DNA of 64,000 nt, taken from the NCBI RefSeq assembly GCF_000011065.1, contig NC_004663.1, positions 124,001 through 188,000 of the forward strand, given 5' to 3'. The notes under the pieces were generated by a model. It was not told the origin of the DNA, ran no database searches, and saw only the letters and a program-made list of their open reading frames with translations. Position 1 is the first letter of the stretch; every line of letters starts with the position of its first letter. Positions 53,407 through 61,060 of this stretch are shown piece after piece. The position numbers and the translations under genes were made by a program. The stretch is from Bacteroides thetaiotaomicron VPI-5482. Lineage in GTDB: Bacteria; Bacteroidota; Bacteroidia; Bacteroidales; Bacteroidaceae.

Positions 53407-54462
53407 TTACCGTTTCTTCCGAATCTTAAATGTAGCAAGATTCCCTTTATGGTCGCTGGGCCAAATACAAGAAGGCGTCAGAATCTTATCCTTAGAATCG
53501 TTTTCTGTTATTTTTCCCCGGACAACTGTTTCGGAGGGACCTACCAACTTGCTATCCTTCATGGAAAGCATCGACTCCAATGGATAATAATAAATGAAAT
53601 CAATCCGGTCACGTTCGTCTGCCTCAGGCGCCCAAGCTAACTTTTCCAGTTTAGCCTCTTCTGCGAGTTTGTTTCCGGCAGGGAATGTAAAACCGGGATA
53701 TCGAACTGTATTGGGAAATTTTTCACGATAAGCATCTTTGAATCCTGCTTTGCTCAGCATCATTGAGCAGTCCCAATGAATGATAGCCCCATTATGATCC
53801 CACAAATCCTTTGTATCTGCCTGCCAGTCTAAATGAGAGGGCTCATTAAAATCTCCTCCCATGATTATCGGGCGGCCTTGTTGAATGTCAGATTGTACTT
53901 CCTGAATAAAAGCACGGATGGTTTCATCCCGGAAAGACTGTCTGTTTGCTTTCAAGACTTCTTCTTCATCCGTTATCGGCTTATCCATTTTCTTCCAGGT
54001 AGTACCATTATATCCACGTGGCATATAGCATTGATAATGCCGGTAGTCCAAATGACAAGAATAGAAAGATACGGGTTGGCCTTCGATTGTTGCAACCATT
54101 TTCACCATAGCACGACCTTCGTCACCAGGTACGATGCAGCATTTGGTCCAACTGTCCGGCTTGAATTTACTCAAAACACCGATTGCAAGATCAAACGTTT
54201 CACCATAGTAATGTTTTCCTCTCTTCTCCAGCTCTTCGATCACATGAGGGATAAACTGTTTTCCGTCTCTGATTTCGCACAGAAAAACGACATCCGCATC
54301 CATCTGATCCAGTACATCAATAATGCCTTGATCTCCGTTGGGTACTTTAGTACATCCATGCCACAGGTTTAATTGGAAAACGGTAAAAGTGTCTTTCGCT
54401 TTTGCATGGCAAACATTGACCAGACAAAACAAGCAAAGTAATAATAGTAAGTTCTTTTTCAT
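53407..54462 (-). CDS. Secreted endonuclease/exonuclease/phosphatase-fold protein
   Basis: 351 aa with a signal peptide (MKKNLLLLLCLFCLVNVCHA). EEP-fold motifs are in order: QLNLWHG, VVFLCEIRD (metal-binding Glu), SCHLDYRHYQ, IIMGGDFNEPSHLDW, RIDFIYYYP and the terminal SDHKGNLATF. The substrate is unknown. Relatives include sphingomyelinases, inositol-phosphate phosphatases and DNases. It is monocistronic with a -7 box (TACTTTTG, minus strand, 54547-54554) 85 bp upstream. Confidence 0.9.
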   Translation of the reverse strand: MKKNLLLLLCLFCLVNVCHAKAKDTFTVFQLNLWHGCTKVPNGDQGIIDVLDQMDADVVFLCEIRDGKQFIPHVIEELEKRGKHYYGETFDLAIGVLSKFKPDSWTKCCIVPGDEGRAMVKMVATIEGQPVSFYSCHLDYRHYQCYMPRGYNGTTWKKMDKPITDEEEVLKANRQSFRDETIRAFIQEVQSDIQQGRPIIMGGDFNEPSHLDWQADTKDLWDHNGAIIHWDCSMMLSKAGFKDAYREKFPNTVRYPGFTFPAGNKLAEEAKLEKLAWAPEADERDRIDFIYYYPLESMLSMKDSKLVGPSETVVRGKITENDSKDKILTPSCIWPSDHKGNLATFKIRKKR

Positions 54463-54546
54463 ATCGTGTCCTTTATATTCTTTGGAATTTCAGTCATTGT
54501 GAAATTCATTGATATATTCCATACCATAGGTCATTAAGAATTCATG

Positions 54547-54554
54547 CAAAAGTA
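54547..54554 (-). promoter_or_regulatory. Probable -7 box of the EEP-fold gene
   Basis: The minus strand reads TACTTTTG, a full match to TAnnTTTG, giving a leader of about 80 nt. Confidence 0.5.
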
Positions 54555-54581
54555 ATACATTTTTTATTTATTCCAATCTAT

Positions 54582-54935
54582 TTATGTGCTTTTTGAATTT
54601 TCTTCTTCGGCTAGTTCTTTTATTTCTTTATTCAGAAAGACTGATAATACAGTTCTTACTATAACTACACCTCCTAAAATAGCCAGTTCGTCTAAAGTCG
54701 GGTCTACTACGGTCTTTAGTATGTCTGATGCAATTAGAAATTCTAATCCCAATAAGAGGTAACTGCCGAAATCAGCTCTCAGCTGCCGGACATTATTGAT
54801 GGTATAGGTTCCGTTGATCCGTTTGAATTCGTTACGGAGAAAAGCTATGAATCCTACGAATACTCCATAGGTTACAATCAATAAACTGATTACGCCAATG
54901 ATGGTGGCCAGTATGTTTAAAAATGTCAGTAGCAT
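54582..54935 (-). CDS. DUF1622 family membrane protein
   Basis: 117 aa with three hydrophobic spans: about residues 5-30, 55-75 and 80-100. The DUF1622 pattern is seen in LRADFGSYLLLGLEFLIASDILKTVVDPTLDEL (in parts). It is an inner-membrane protein of unknown function. Confidence 0.9.
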   Translation of the reverse strand: MLLTFLNILATIIGVISLLIVTYGVFVGFIAFLRNEFKRINGTYTINNVRQLRADFGSYLLLGLEFLIASDILKTVVDPTLDELAILGGVVIVRTVLSVFLNKEIKELAEEENSKST

Positions 54936-55106
54936 CGTTTCATGATGTTTGGTTATATTGTAATAACAAGTTATCCTGTATAAAAGTTTTGTATTGTGAT
55001 GTAGAAAACGGATAATTAGTTGTAATAGTCAAGACTTGTTCTGACATTTGACTACTATGGAGGAACAGTCGATGAAATACTTGCTGCCCCGTTTTACCTG
55101 ATTATG

Positions 55107-56390
55107 TTATTTCATTATACATATTGGCAAATTCAATCTGTCTTGTACGCCTCTGGTATCTATTCTGCTTTCTTTGGGACCTGGAATCAGTGGGCTATAG
55201 TTTAAGATATGGCGTATTCTTTTTCGTTGTTCTAAAGTTATTTCATTATAAAAGCAATATGCATAGTCCATAATGTTGTGTGCTTCATATTCTCCTTTTT
55301 CACAGCTATATCGTTTAGCTAAATCTTTTAATTGATATTTATTCTGTTTATCCAAATTGTTAAGCCATTGTTCATACTCACTACGGTTATAACTGGGAGT
55401 ATCTTTGCAATAATCAGTATCGGTACACATTGAAGTGGTCCCTCCTTCTGAGAATACATGACGTAATCCTAAATAGTGTCCGAGTTCGTGTGCTAATGTT
55501 ATTGCAGCATCGTTTTGATTAATTCTTTCATCTGTACTTTGCTCATAAATATATGAACTATTGATCGATATACAATATGGGAAACTCAAATTCTCTAAAG
55601 TGATCCACGAAGCTGATACTTGTTGAGTCCCTTCTAAAAAAAAGTCCTTTAAACTATATGGAAATGTAGATATGCCTAAAATCTGCGAATCCGTAAAAGG
55701 ATATACCATTATGTTAATGTATTCATTGGGTTCCCATAGTAAAGATGTATATTTTCCTGTATTATCTCTCATAAACTTTTCGCAATCAATAGGAAGCTCA
55801 TTAAATGGCACTCTTTCTACTCCAGGTTCTGGTAGTGTGGTTCCATTCTTATCTTTGGTTGCTAATACAAATTCGAGATTTATATCAATTCCACACTTTT
55901 CAGATTGATAGAAATGGTTAGTTCGCACTAATACATCTTTTAAATGGTCTTCTTTTATATATTGATTTATGTCATTTTCGTTTTGATAAAGAACATGGAA
56001 AATAACGGGTAATTGATAGTGTATTTTATCTAAATCTGGATTAACTTCTCCTTTTTGTTGTGAAATCTTGATTGTTTGGTTTATCCCTTGGGCGGATATG
56101 ATTAGATTAGTTTGTCTGTTTGCATGTTTGGTGTTAGCTAGAATTTTTATAGTAAGTATATCGTTTCCTTCTCCTTGATATTTGTCTGGTATGCACCAAT
56201 CAGCTGAATTTGCGATGATCCATTCAGAATTAGATGTGATAGCAACAGTTATTTTCCCTCCGTTATTGTCGATGTTGCGGAAGATGTTTTGTGAAATTTC
56301 AAGTTTTATATCATCGATTTTCTCCGAATGATCACAGCTTGTGGCTAGAAATAGTAATGTAAAGAGAATAGTGTTATATACAATTTTCAT
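55107..56390 (-). CDS. M43-type (pappalysin-like) zinc metalloprotease lipoprotein with BACON-like domain
   Basis: 427 aa with a lipobox (LLFLATSCDHSEKID). Residues 30-115 look like a BACON/all-beta domain (FRNIDNNGGKITVAITSNSEWII, in parts). The metzincin motif HELGHYLGLRH starts at residue 301 (HExxHxxGxxH) and the Met-turn NIMDYAYC is at about 372, so the zinc site is complete. It is probably a surface or periplasmic endopeptidase. It starts 14 bp after the terminator of the upstream small lipoprotein gene. Confidence 0.9.
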   Translation of the reverse strand: MKIVYNTILFTLLFLATSCDHSEKIDDIKLEISQNIFRNIDNNGGKITVAITSNSEWIIANSADWCIPDKYQGEGNDILTIKILANTKHANRQTNLIISAQGINQTIKISQQKGEVNPDLDKIHYQLPVIFHVLYQNENDINQYIKEDHLKDVLVRTNHFYQSEKCGIDINLEFVLATKDKNGTTLPEPGVERVPFNELPIDCEKFMRDNTGKYTSLLWEPNEYINIMVYPFTDSQILGISTFPYSLKDFFLEGTQQVSASWITLENLSFPYCISINSSYIYEQSTDERINQNDAAITLAHELGHYLGLRHVFSEGGTTSMCTDTDYCKDTPSYNRSEYEQWLNNLDKQNKYQLKDLAKRYSCEKGEYEAHNIMDYAYCFYNEITLEQRKRIRHILNYSPLIPGPKESRIDTRGVQDRLNLPICIMK

Positions 56391-56404
56391 AGCTTTTATT
56401 TATA

Positions 56405-56449
56405 AAAGCCGTAATTTCTCATTTTCAAGAAAAGGGAAATTACGGCTTT
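56405..56449 (-). terminator. Terminator of the small lipoprotein gene
   Basis: AAAGCCGTAATTT (56405-56417) pairs perfectly with 56437-56449; on the minus strand the stem runs into a T-rich stretch. Confidence 0.8.
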
Positions 56450-56504
56450 GGGATATTTGTAACCTTTACTGAATTTCTACTTTTACTGTAAAGATTGGTG
56501 GGCT

Positions 56505-56900
56505 TTAATCACGAGTTCCGGTAAAAGTGGTCATACTTCCTGCATTATTAAGGAAACTTATAGTCATTGCTTTACCTGTAACAGTTATGTTGATACCAGA
56601 TGAGCTTTCGCTTGAAAGAATGTATTGATTGCCTTCTTTAGTAACATTGTAATTTTCACTACCGTTATCTGTGTAGAAGTCAGCGGTAACTTTTACTACA
56701 GAAGAAGATACTTTGGTGACAGTGACTACATATGCATCAGCTGTAACATTAGTTCCAACTTTGAGTTTACCTGTATAAACTCCTGCTATGCTGGCACTGA
56801 AATCACCAGACGTTTCATCATCATCATCTCCACATGATACAAATGACAGGCTTGATATAAGCACAATCATCAACATACTTAAAATTCTAAATTGTTTCAT
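56505..56900 (-). CDS. Small lipoprotein of unknown function
   Basis: 131 aa with a lipobox (VLISSLSFVSCGDDDDE). The rest is Ser/Thr/Val-rich and probably a small beta-barrel or lipocalin-like fold (YTGKLKVGTNVTADAYVVTVTK, in parts; closing MTTFTGTRD). Similar calycin-like lipoproteins are common in Bacteroides. A minus-strand -7 box TATCTTTG lies at 56963-56970. Confidence 0.8.
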   Translation of the reverse strand: MKQFRILSMLMIVLISSLSFVSCGDDDDETSGDFSASIAGVYTGKLKVGTNVTADAYVVTVTKVSSSVVKVTADFYTDNGSENYNVTKEGNQYILSSESSSGINITVTGKAMTISFLNNAGSMTTFTGTRD

Positions 56901-56962
56901 CTTTTTTGTTTTTAATGTGTAATCTTTTTAGTCATATACTTTGGTTGTCTTAAAAAACTTTG

Positions 56963-56970
56963 CAAAGATA
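56963..56970 (-). promoter_or_regulatory. Probable -7 box of the small lipoprotein gene
   Basis: The minus strand reads TATCTTTG, 62 bp before the ATG at 56900. Confidence 0.5.
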
Positions 56971-57038
56971 CATGCTCTTTAAACATAAATATCCTTTTAA
57001 TTGTTGCTGTTTTATATACAAGGTTGTAGAAGATATTT

Positions 57039-57251
57039 CTATGTTCTGTTGTTATATATATCAGAATATATTTGGAAGAAATTGTATTCTAATATAATGG
57101 ATATACGTAACAACAGTTCTGTATCTAAGCTCTGTCTTCTAAATATATTATATACATTAGTTCGATCGCAATAGAGTCGTCTTGCGAACCATGTGACCGA
57201 GCGTTCTTGGCGATGGAGCTCTTTTTCAATAATTTGTCCGATGTGTGTCAT
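57039..57251 (-). CDS. Small helix-turn-helix (XRE-like) DNA-binding protein
   Basis: 70 aa, almost wholly an HTH: IGQIIEKELHRQERSVTWFARRL, then NVYNIFRRQSLDTELLLRISIIL as the recognition part. It is similar to short XRE-type proteins of Bacteroides that end soon after the HTH. Its targets are unknown; no partner gene is adjacent. A -7 box (TATCTTTG, minus strand) lies at 57359-57366, about 110 bp upstream. Confidence 0.8.
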   Translation of the reverse strand: MTHIGQIIEKELHRQERSVTWFARRLYCDRTNVYNIFRRQSLDTELLLRISIILEYNFFQIYSDIYNNRT

Positions 57252-57461
57252 ACTGGATTATTTTCGAGAGTTTATTTTATGTAATTCTTTATTTTCTAAA
57301 ATTCTCTCTTTATATCCTCTTCTCTTTTTAATAATTTATGGATATTATTATCTCATTGCAAAGATATGTTATAAGCTGGTTCATGGTAAGAATTTGTTGT
57401 AGAGAACTAAACAACGATAGTGTAGATTATTTGTAACAATCATCATCTTTTTTATAAAAAT

Positions 57462-57491
57462 AGGAGAGTGCCTTATAAAAAATACTCTCCT
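57462..57491 (-). terminator. Hairpin behind the decayed duplicate
   Basis: AGGAGAGT (57462-57469) pairs with 57484-57491, followed on the minus strand by a T-rich tract. It holds the same position relative to the decayed stop codon (23 bp) as the terminator of the intact gene (22 bp), but with different stem sequence. Confidence 0.6.
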
Positions 57492-57513
57492 GTATAATAA
57501 TAAGTAACTTTTA

Positions 57514-57607
57514 TTACTTAGCTAAGGCCTGAGCTACGTTTACAGCGCAAGCCACAGTGCAACTTACCATTGGGGGGTACCAATTCCCAAGAATCCTATC
57601 ATTTCGG
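57514..57607 (-). pseudogene. Decayed partial copy of the GGGtGRT gene 3' end
   Basis: About 95 bp match the last 30 codons of the intact gene at 57926. The minus strand encodes MIGFLGIG, then, after a small frame break in a C run, PMVSCTVACAVNVAQALAK and a stop. The intact gene has NNPMVGCTVACAVDVAQALAK here. The similarity ends abruptly near 57605. Confidence 0.8.
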
Positions 57608-57657
57608 CTTCTTGTAAACTATAGCAATCTGTTATTAATCAATACTATAATAGTTAT

Positions 57658-57752
57658 TCATAAATGATTTGAGTTGGCAAAAGATATTAACTCTTCGATT
57701 TGCCCTCTCTCATAGCTTTCTGCTGGTTCAAGCGTTCCTGCTGCTTCTTTTG
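57658..57752 (-). pseudogene. Possible coding remnant
   Basis: A 31-codon open frame on the minus strand ends TGA at 57658. Its peptide (KEAAGTLEPAESYERGQIEE, then LISFANSNHL) has the composition of a real protein C-terminus. It has no start codon or promoter. I cannot assign a family. Confidence 0.25.
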
Positions 57753-57871
57753 ATTATGATTTTATGTAAATGTAGCTTTCATTGTATATAAATCTATCAT
57801 TCAACAATTCTAAATGATAGGTGAGATAAGGTATCTGAAACTGCCATCTACTTCAAATTACCACAAATAAA

Positions 57872-57904
57872 AAACTCCTGTAATCACATGGACTACAGGA
57901 GTTT
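57872..57904 (-). terminator. Terminator of the GGGtGRT gene
   Basis: AAACTCCTGTA (57872-57882) pairs with 57894-57904, and the minus strand continues into six Ts. Confidence 0.85.
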
Positions 57905-57925
57905 ATTTATATAATGTAACTTTAA

Positions 57926-58936
57926 TTACTTAGCCAAAGCCTGAGCTACGTCTACAGCACAAGCCACTGTACATCCTACCATCGGGTTGTTACCAATTCC
58001 CAGGAATCCCATCATTTCTACGTGAGCAGGAACTGATGAAGAACCAGCGAACTGAGCGTCTGAGTGCATACGACCCATTGTATCTGTCATACCATAAGAA
58101 GCCGGACCAGCTGCCATGTTATCGGGGTGAAGAGTACGGCCTGTACCACCACCGGAAGCAACTGAGAAGTATGGCTTACCAGCCAATACACGTTCTTTCT
58201 TATAAGTACCGGCAACCGGGTGTTGGAAACGAGTCGGGTTAGTAGAGTTACCTGTGATAGATACGTCTACGCCTTCTTTCCACATGATAGCTACACCTTC
58301 GCGAACATCGTCAGCACCGTAGCATTTTACTTTTGCACGAGGACCGTCAGAGTAAGCGATTTCGCGAACTACTTTCAGCTCACCAGTGAAATAATCAAAC
58401 TGAGTCTGAACATAAGTAAAACCATTGATACGAGAGATGATCTGAGCAGCGTCTTTTCCAAGACCGTTCAGGATGCAACGCAATGGCTCTTTACGTACTT
58501 TGTCTGCTTTTGCAGCGATTTTGATAGCACCTTCAGCAGCAGCGAAAGATTCGTGACCTGCAAGGAATGCGAAACATTTAGTTTCTTCGCGAAGCAACAT
58601 AGCAGCCAGGTTACCATGACCGATACCAACCTTACGGTCGTCAGCTACAGAACCCGGGATACAGAATGCCTGCAAACCGATACCGATAGCTTCAGCAGCT
58701 TCAGCAGCGTTTGTGCAGTTCTTCTTAAGAGCAATTGCAGTACCTACCACATAAGCCCATTTTGCGTTTTCAAAACAGATAGGCTGAGTTTCTTCACACG
58801 TTTTATAAGGATCAAGTCCGGCAGCTTCGCAGATTGCGTTAGCTTCTTCGATGTCTTTGATGCCGTTAGCGTTCAAGGCTTCAATGATACCTTTGATACG
58901 ACGGTCTTGGCTTTCGAATTTTACTTCTCTAATCAT
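57926..58936 (-). CDS. GGGtGRT protein
   Basis: 336 aa from the ATG at 58936, which has a strong AGGAGG-type ribosome-binding site. The family's name motif is visible as SVASGGGTGRTLHPDNMAAGPASYG (in parts, about residue 260). It is restricted mainly to anaerobes and its biochemical role is unknown. Its gene lies next to a NifU-like scaffold gene, here 19 bp downstream of it, which suggests a role connected with iron-sulfur clusters. Cys residues occur in AICEAAGLDPYKTCEETQPICFENA and near the end (GCTVACAVD). A decayed partial copy lies 320 bp downstream. Confidence 0.93.
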   Translation of the reverse strand: MIREVKFESQDRRIKGIIEALNANGIKDIEEANAICEAAGLDPYKTCEETQPICFENAKWAYVVGTAIALKKNCTNAAEAAEAIGIGLQAFCIPGSVADDRKVGIGHGNLAAMLLREETKCFAFLAGHESFAAAEGAIKIAAKADKVRKEPLRCILNGLGKDAAQIISRINGFTYVQTQFDYFTGELKVVREIAYSDGPRAKVKCYGADDVREGVAIMWKEGVDVSITGNSTNPTRFQHPVAGTYKKERVLAGKPYFSVASGGGTGRTLHPDNMAAGPASYGMTDTMGRMHSDAQFAGSSSVPAHVEMMGFLGIGNNPMVGCTVACAVDVAQALAK

Positions 58937-58955
58937 AGTTTCTTTCCTCCTTATA

Positions 58956-59657
58956 TTATTCGTGACGTGGATCAATGTGTTTAACTGCTCCCTGTTCTGC
59001 TGTTACACGACCATAAGTACCTGTAACTTTCTTCAATGCTTCGTTAGCATCAGTTCCCTTCTTGATTTCATCCATGAATTTACCCATGTGAACGAATTCG
59101 TATCCACAGATTTCATCATTCTTATCCAAGAAGATATTTTTGATGTAACCTTCAGCCATTTCAAGGTAACGAGGACCTTTAGCCAGAGTACCATAAAGGG
59201 TACCTACCTGGCTGCGCAGACCTTTACCTAAGTCTTCCAGACCTGCACCGATAATCAAACCACCTTCAGAGAAAGCAGACTGAGTGCGTCCGTAAACGAT
59301 TTGCAGGAAGAGTTCGCGCATAGCTGTGTTGATTGCGTCGCAAACAAGGTCAGTGTTCAGTGCTTCGAGGATTGTTTTACCCGGAAGGATTTCAGCAGCC
59401 ATAGCAGCTGAGTGAGTCATACCGGAACATCCGATAGTCTCAACTAAAGCTTCCTGGATAACGCCTTCTTTAACATTCAGTGTCAGTTTACAAGCACCCT
59501 GCTGAGGTGCACACCAACCGATACCGTGTGTCAAACCTGAAATATCAACGATTTCTTTAGATTTTACCCATTTGCCTTCTTCGGGTATGGGAGCCGGTCC
59601 GTGGTTAGGACCCTTCTTTACAACACACATGTGTTCCACTTCGTGTGAATAAGTCAT
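58956..59657 (-). CDS. NifU-like iron-sulfur scaffold family protein
   Basis: 233 aa. Residues 30-140 show the NifU N-terminal/IscU-like pattern with cysteines in HGIGWCAPQQGACKL, ETIGCSGMTHSAA and DLVCDAINTAMREL. The C-terminal part (YIKNIFLDKNDEICGYEFVHMGKF, in parts) is specific to the form paired with GGGtGRT proteins. It probably holds or transfers an iron-sulfur cluster. The promoter upstream is a textbook Bacteroides promoter. It forms an operon with the GGGtGRT gene. Confidence 0.88.
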   Translation of the reverse strand: MTYSHEVEHMCVVKKGPNHGPAPIPEEGKWVKSKEIVDISGLTHGIGWCAPQQGACKLTLNVKEGVIQEALVETIGCSGMTHSAAMAAEILPGKTILEALNTDLVCDAINTAMRELFLQIVYGRTQSAFSEGGLIIGAGLEDLGKGLRSQVGTLYGTLAKGPRYLEMAEGYIKNIFLDKNDEICGYEFVHMGKFMDEIKKGTDANEALKKVTGTYGRVTAEQGAVKHIDPRHE

Positions 59658-59720
59658 AATTAGCTCTTTTTTTTAGTGATATAATTAAAAATACGTAGTC
59701 ACGATTCTCTAAATCGCCCA

Positions 59721-59751
59721 CAAAGGTAGTCGATTTATTTGTTTCTGCAAA
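59721..59751 (-). promoter_or_regulatory. Consensus promoter of the NifU-like/GGGtGRT operon
   Basis: On the minus strand TTTG (59751-59748), exactly 19 bp, then TACCTTTG (59728-59721). This is the best match to the Bacteroides vegetative promoter in the window and suggests strong constitutive expression. Confidence 0.8.
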
Positions 59752-59895
59752 TCGCCATATCTTACTTTTTTGTGAAAAGTGACAAATCCGTTTACGTTTT
59801 TTCTTCGTTTGCTAAGTCGGGATTGCATTTGTGAAAGATTACTATGTGTCGAACTATCTATTCGTTGCTTTGTTGTTATCTGAAATATAAATTTT

Positions 59896-60300
59896 ATGGA
59901 ACTCAATCAGGTTGATATACATTATTTGATAGCGGCAATCTGCGTTATTTCATCTGCATTGGTATTTTATACTATCGGTGTATGGGGAGAAAGGCTGCAA
60001 AAGAAACTGAAGTTATGGCATATTATTTTCTTTCTTTTAGGATTGGTGTCCGATGCAGTCGGGACCAGCCTGATGGAGCATATTGCCGAATTAACGCATT
60101 TGCATGATGAAATCCACACGGTAACGGGGACGATTGCCATTCTTCTGATGTTTGTACATGCTTCATGGGCGATATGGACTTATGTGAAGGGATCTGCCGA
60201 GGCGAAAAGGCATTTTAATCGTTTTAGTATCGTCGTTTGGTGCATTTGGTTAATACCTTATTTAATAGGTATGGCCATAGGAATGCATTTACATGCATAA
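59896..60300 (+). CDS. HsmA-like (TIGR03987) membrane protein
   Basis: 134 aa with four transmembrane helices at about residues 9-27, 39-58, 72-93 and 107-128. Conserved polar residues (HLHDEIHTVTGTIAI, and the closing GMHLHA) match the TIGR03987/HsmA family, whose function is not settled. The gene stands alone. Confidence 0.85.
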   Translation: MELNQVDIHYLIAAICVISSALVFYTIGVWGERLQKKLKLWHIIFFLLGLVSDAVGTSLMEHIAELTHLHDEIHTVTGTIAILLMFVHASWAIWTYVKGSAEAKRHFNRFSIVVWCIWLIPYLIGMAIGMHLHA

Positions 60301-60433
60301 ATAGTTATATGTTTTTGCATTAGATAGACTTAAAAGAGTTCCTTCTTTCAGCTAACTCCTGCAAAGAAAAAAATATTTTAGTCTCACGGTCTCACTGTTT
60401 TTGTGTAATCTGCATATAATTAGTATATTACAG

Positions 60434-60468
60434 AATGAGAGATACTTTTTAAATAGGTATCTCTCATT
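60434..60468. repeat. Hairpin with CTCTCATT motif
   Basis: AATGAGAGATAC (60434-60445) pairs with all 12 bases at 60457-60468 across an 11-base loop. The stem is followed by ATTTTC, so it may also work as a weak terminator for the HsmA-like gene. Confidence 0.6.
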
Positions 60469-60667
60469 ATTTTCTCCCTAGAATCGCTTCATTTCAGTCT
60501 ATCTCTCACTCTTTTTGGGGGATATCCCTCATTCCATTTCTTTGCCCTTTGCGTAAGTAGTTGCCGAATGCATCTAGCATCTTGGTTGCTGTTTACTTGT
60601 TGTTTATATATTATGTTACTTATCTCTATGGCATTTGATGCCTTTATTCGTGTGTTATTTTACCGAC

Positions 60668-60770
60668 ATCTTCATCGTTCCACCCGGGTGAACCGATCGT
60701 TGTACCCTTGTAAACAGGTCTGCGCACCTAGGTGGACATGCTTGTTCACCTGGGTGGAACGATGAAGAAC
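60668..60770. repeat. Array C: four 22-bp units with CACCTGGGTG-type palindromes
   Basis: CACCCGGGTG (60681), TACCCTTGTA (60703), CACCTAGGTG (60725) and CACCTGGGTG (60747) lie exactly 22 bp apart. The outer units are also inverted copies of each other over about 24 bp (TTCATCGTTCCACCC... against ...GGGTGGAACGATGAA), so the whole array can fold into one long stem with the inner units in the loop. Its last unit reads TTCACCTGGGTG. Confidence 0.85.
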
Positions 60771-61028
60771 TCCCTTTGAAAATGCGACAATAATAGTTGT
60801 AAAGCAGGTTATTATAGGGTTGTTTGCATACTATTGAACGGTAAAAGAAATGTGCTTAAAGGCTTTTCCGGGAAAGGGAAAGTATATCGGCATGCAATTA
60901 TCTGGCGGATATCGGAAAGCAGAATGAGATACCCTGTTTTCATGGGTTTGAATTAAATTAATTCCGCCAACAGGTATGTTTTAGTGAGAATGTAGCGGTA
61001 TTACTAGATAGATATAGAATAAAATTAG

Positions 61029-61036
61029 TAGCTTTG
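61029..61036 (+). promoter_or_regulatory. Probable -7 box of the DMP19-like gene
   Basis: TAGCTTTG matches TAnnTTTG, 24 bp before the ATG at 61061; it rules out a TTG start at 61034. Confidence 0.6.
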
Positions 61037-61060
61037 CTGAATAATTTATTGAACAAAGCT

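Larger units (their letters stand above)
57252..57925. other. Intergenic region with a decayed duplicate and gene debris
   Basis: No intact gene in these roughly 670 bp. It contains the HTH gene's -7 box (57359-57366), a degenerate copy of the GGGtGRT gene's 3' end with a hairpin (57462-57607), a 31-codon remnant (57658-57752) and the GGGtGRT terminator (57872-57904). Confidence 0.7.
60301..61028. other. Long intergenic region with hairpins and 22-bp-pitch array C
   Basis: No supported gene in these roughly 730 bp. A short frame at 60568-60765 runs through the repeat array and is not credible. The stretch 60380-60540 has recurring CTCTCA(T/C)T motifs at about 22-bp steps plus a 12-bp hairpin (60434-60468). 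Array C follows at 60676-60763. The end carries the promoter of the DMP19 gene. Confidence 0.65.

Noticed and set aside
53329..53640. Plus-strand frame of 103 codons from a TTG
   Set aside because: Most of it is antisense to the 3' part of the secreted EEP-fold gene, and the part before that matches no protein I recognise.
58220..58984. Plus-strand frame of 254 codons rich in Ser, Phe and Thr
   Set aside because: It is the complement of the GGGtGRT gene, which has a clear family motif and ribosome-binding site.
60568..60765. 65-aa plus-strand frame with a hydrophobic start
   Set aside because: It runs through repeat array C and has no promoter or ribosome-binding site; its codons are those of the palindromic repeats.
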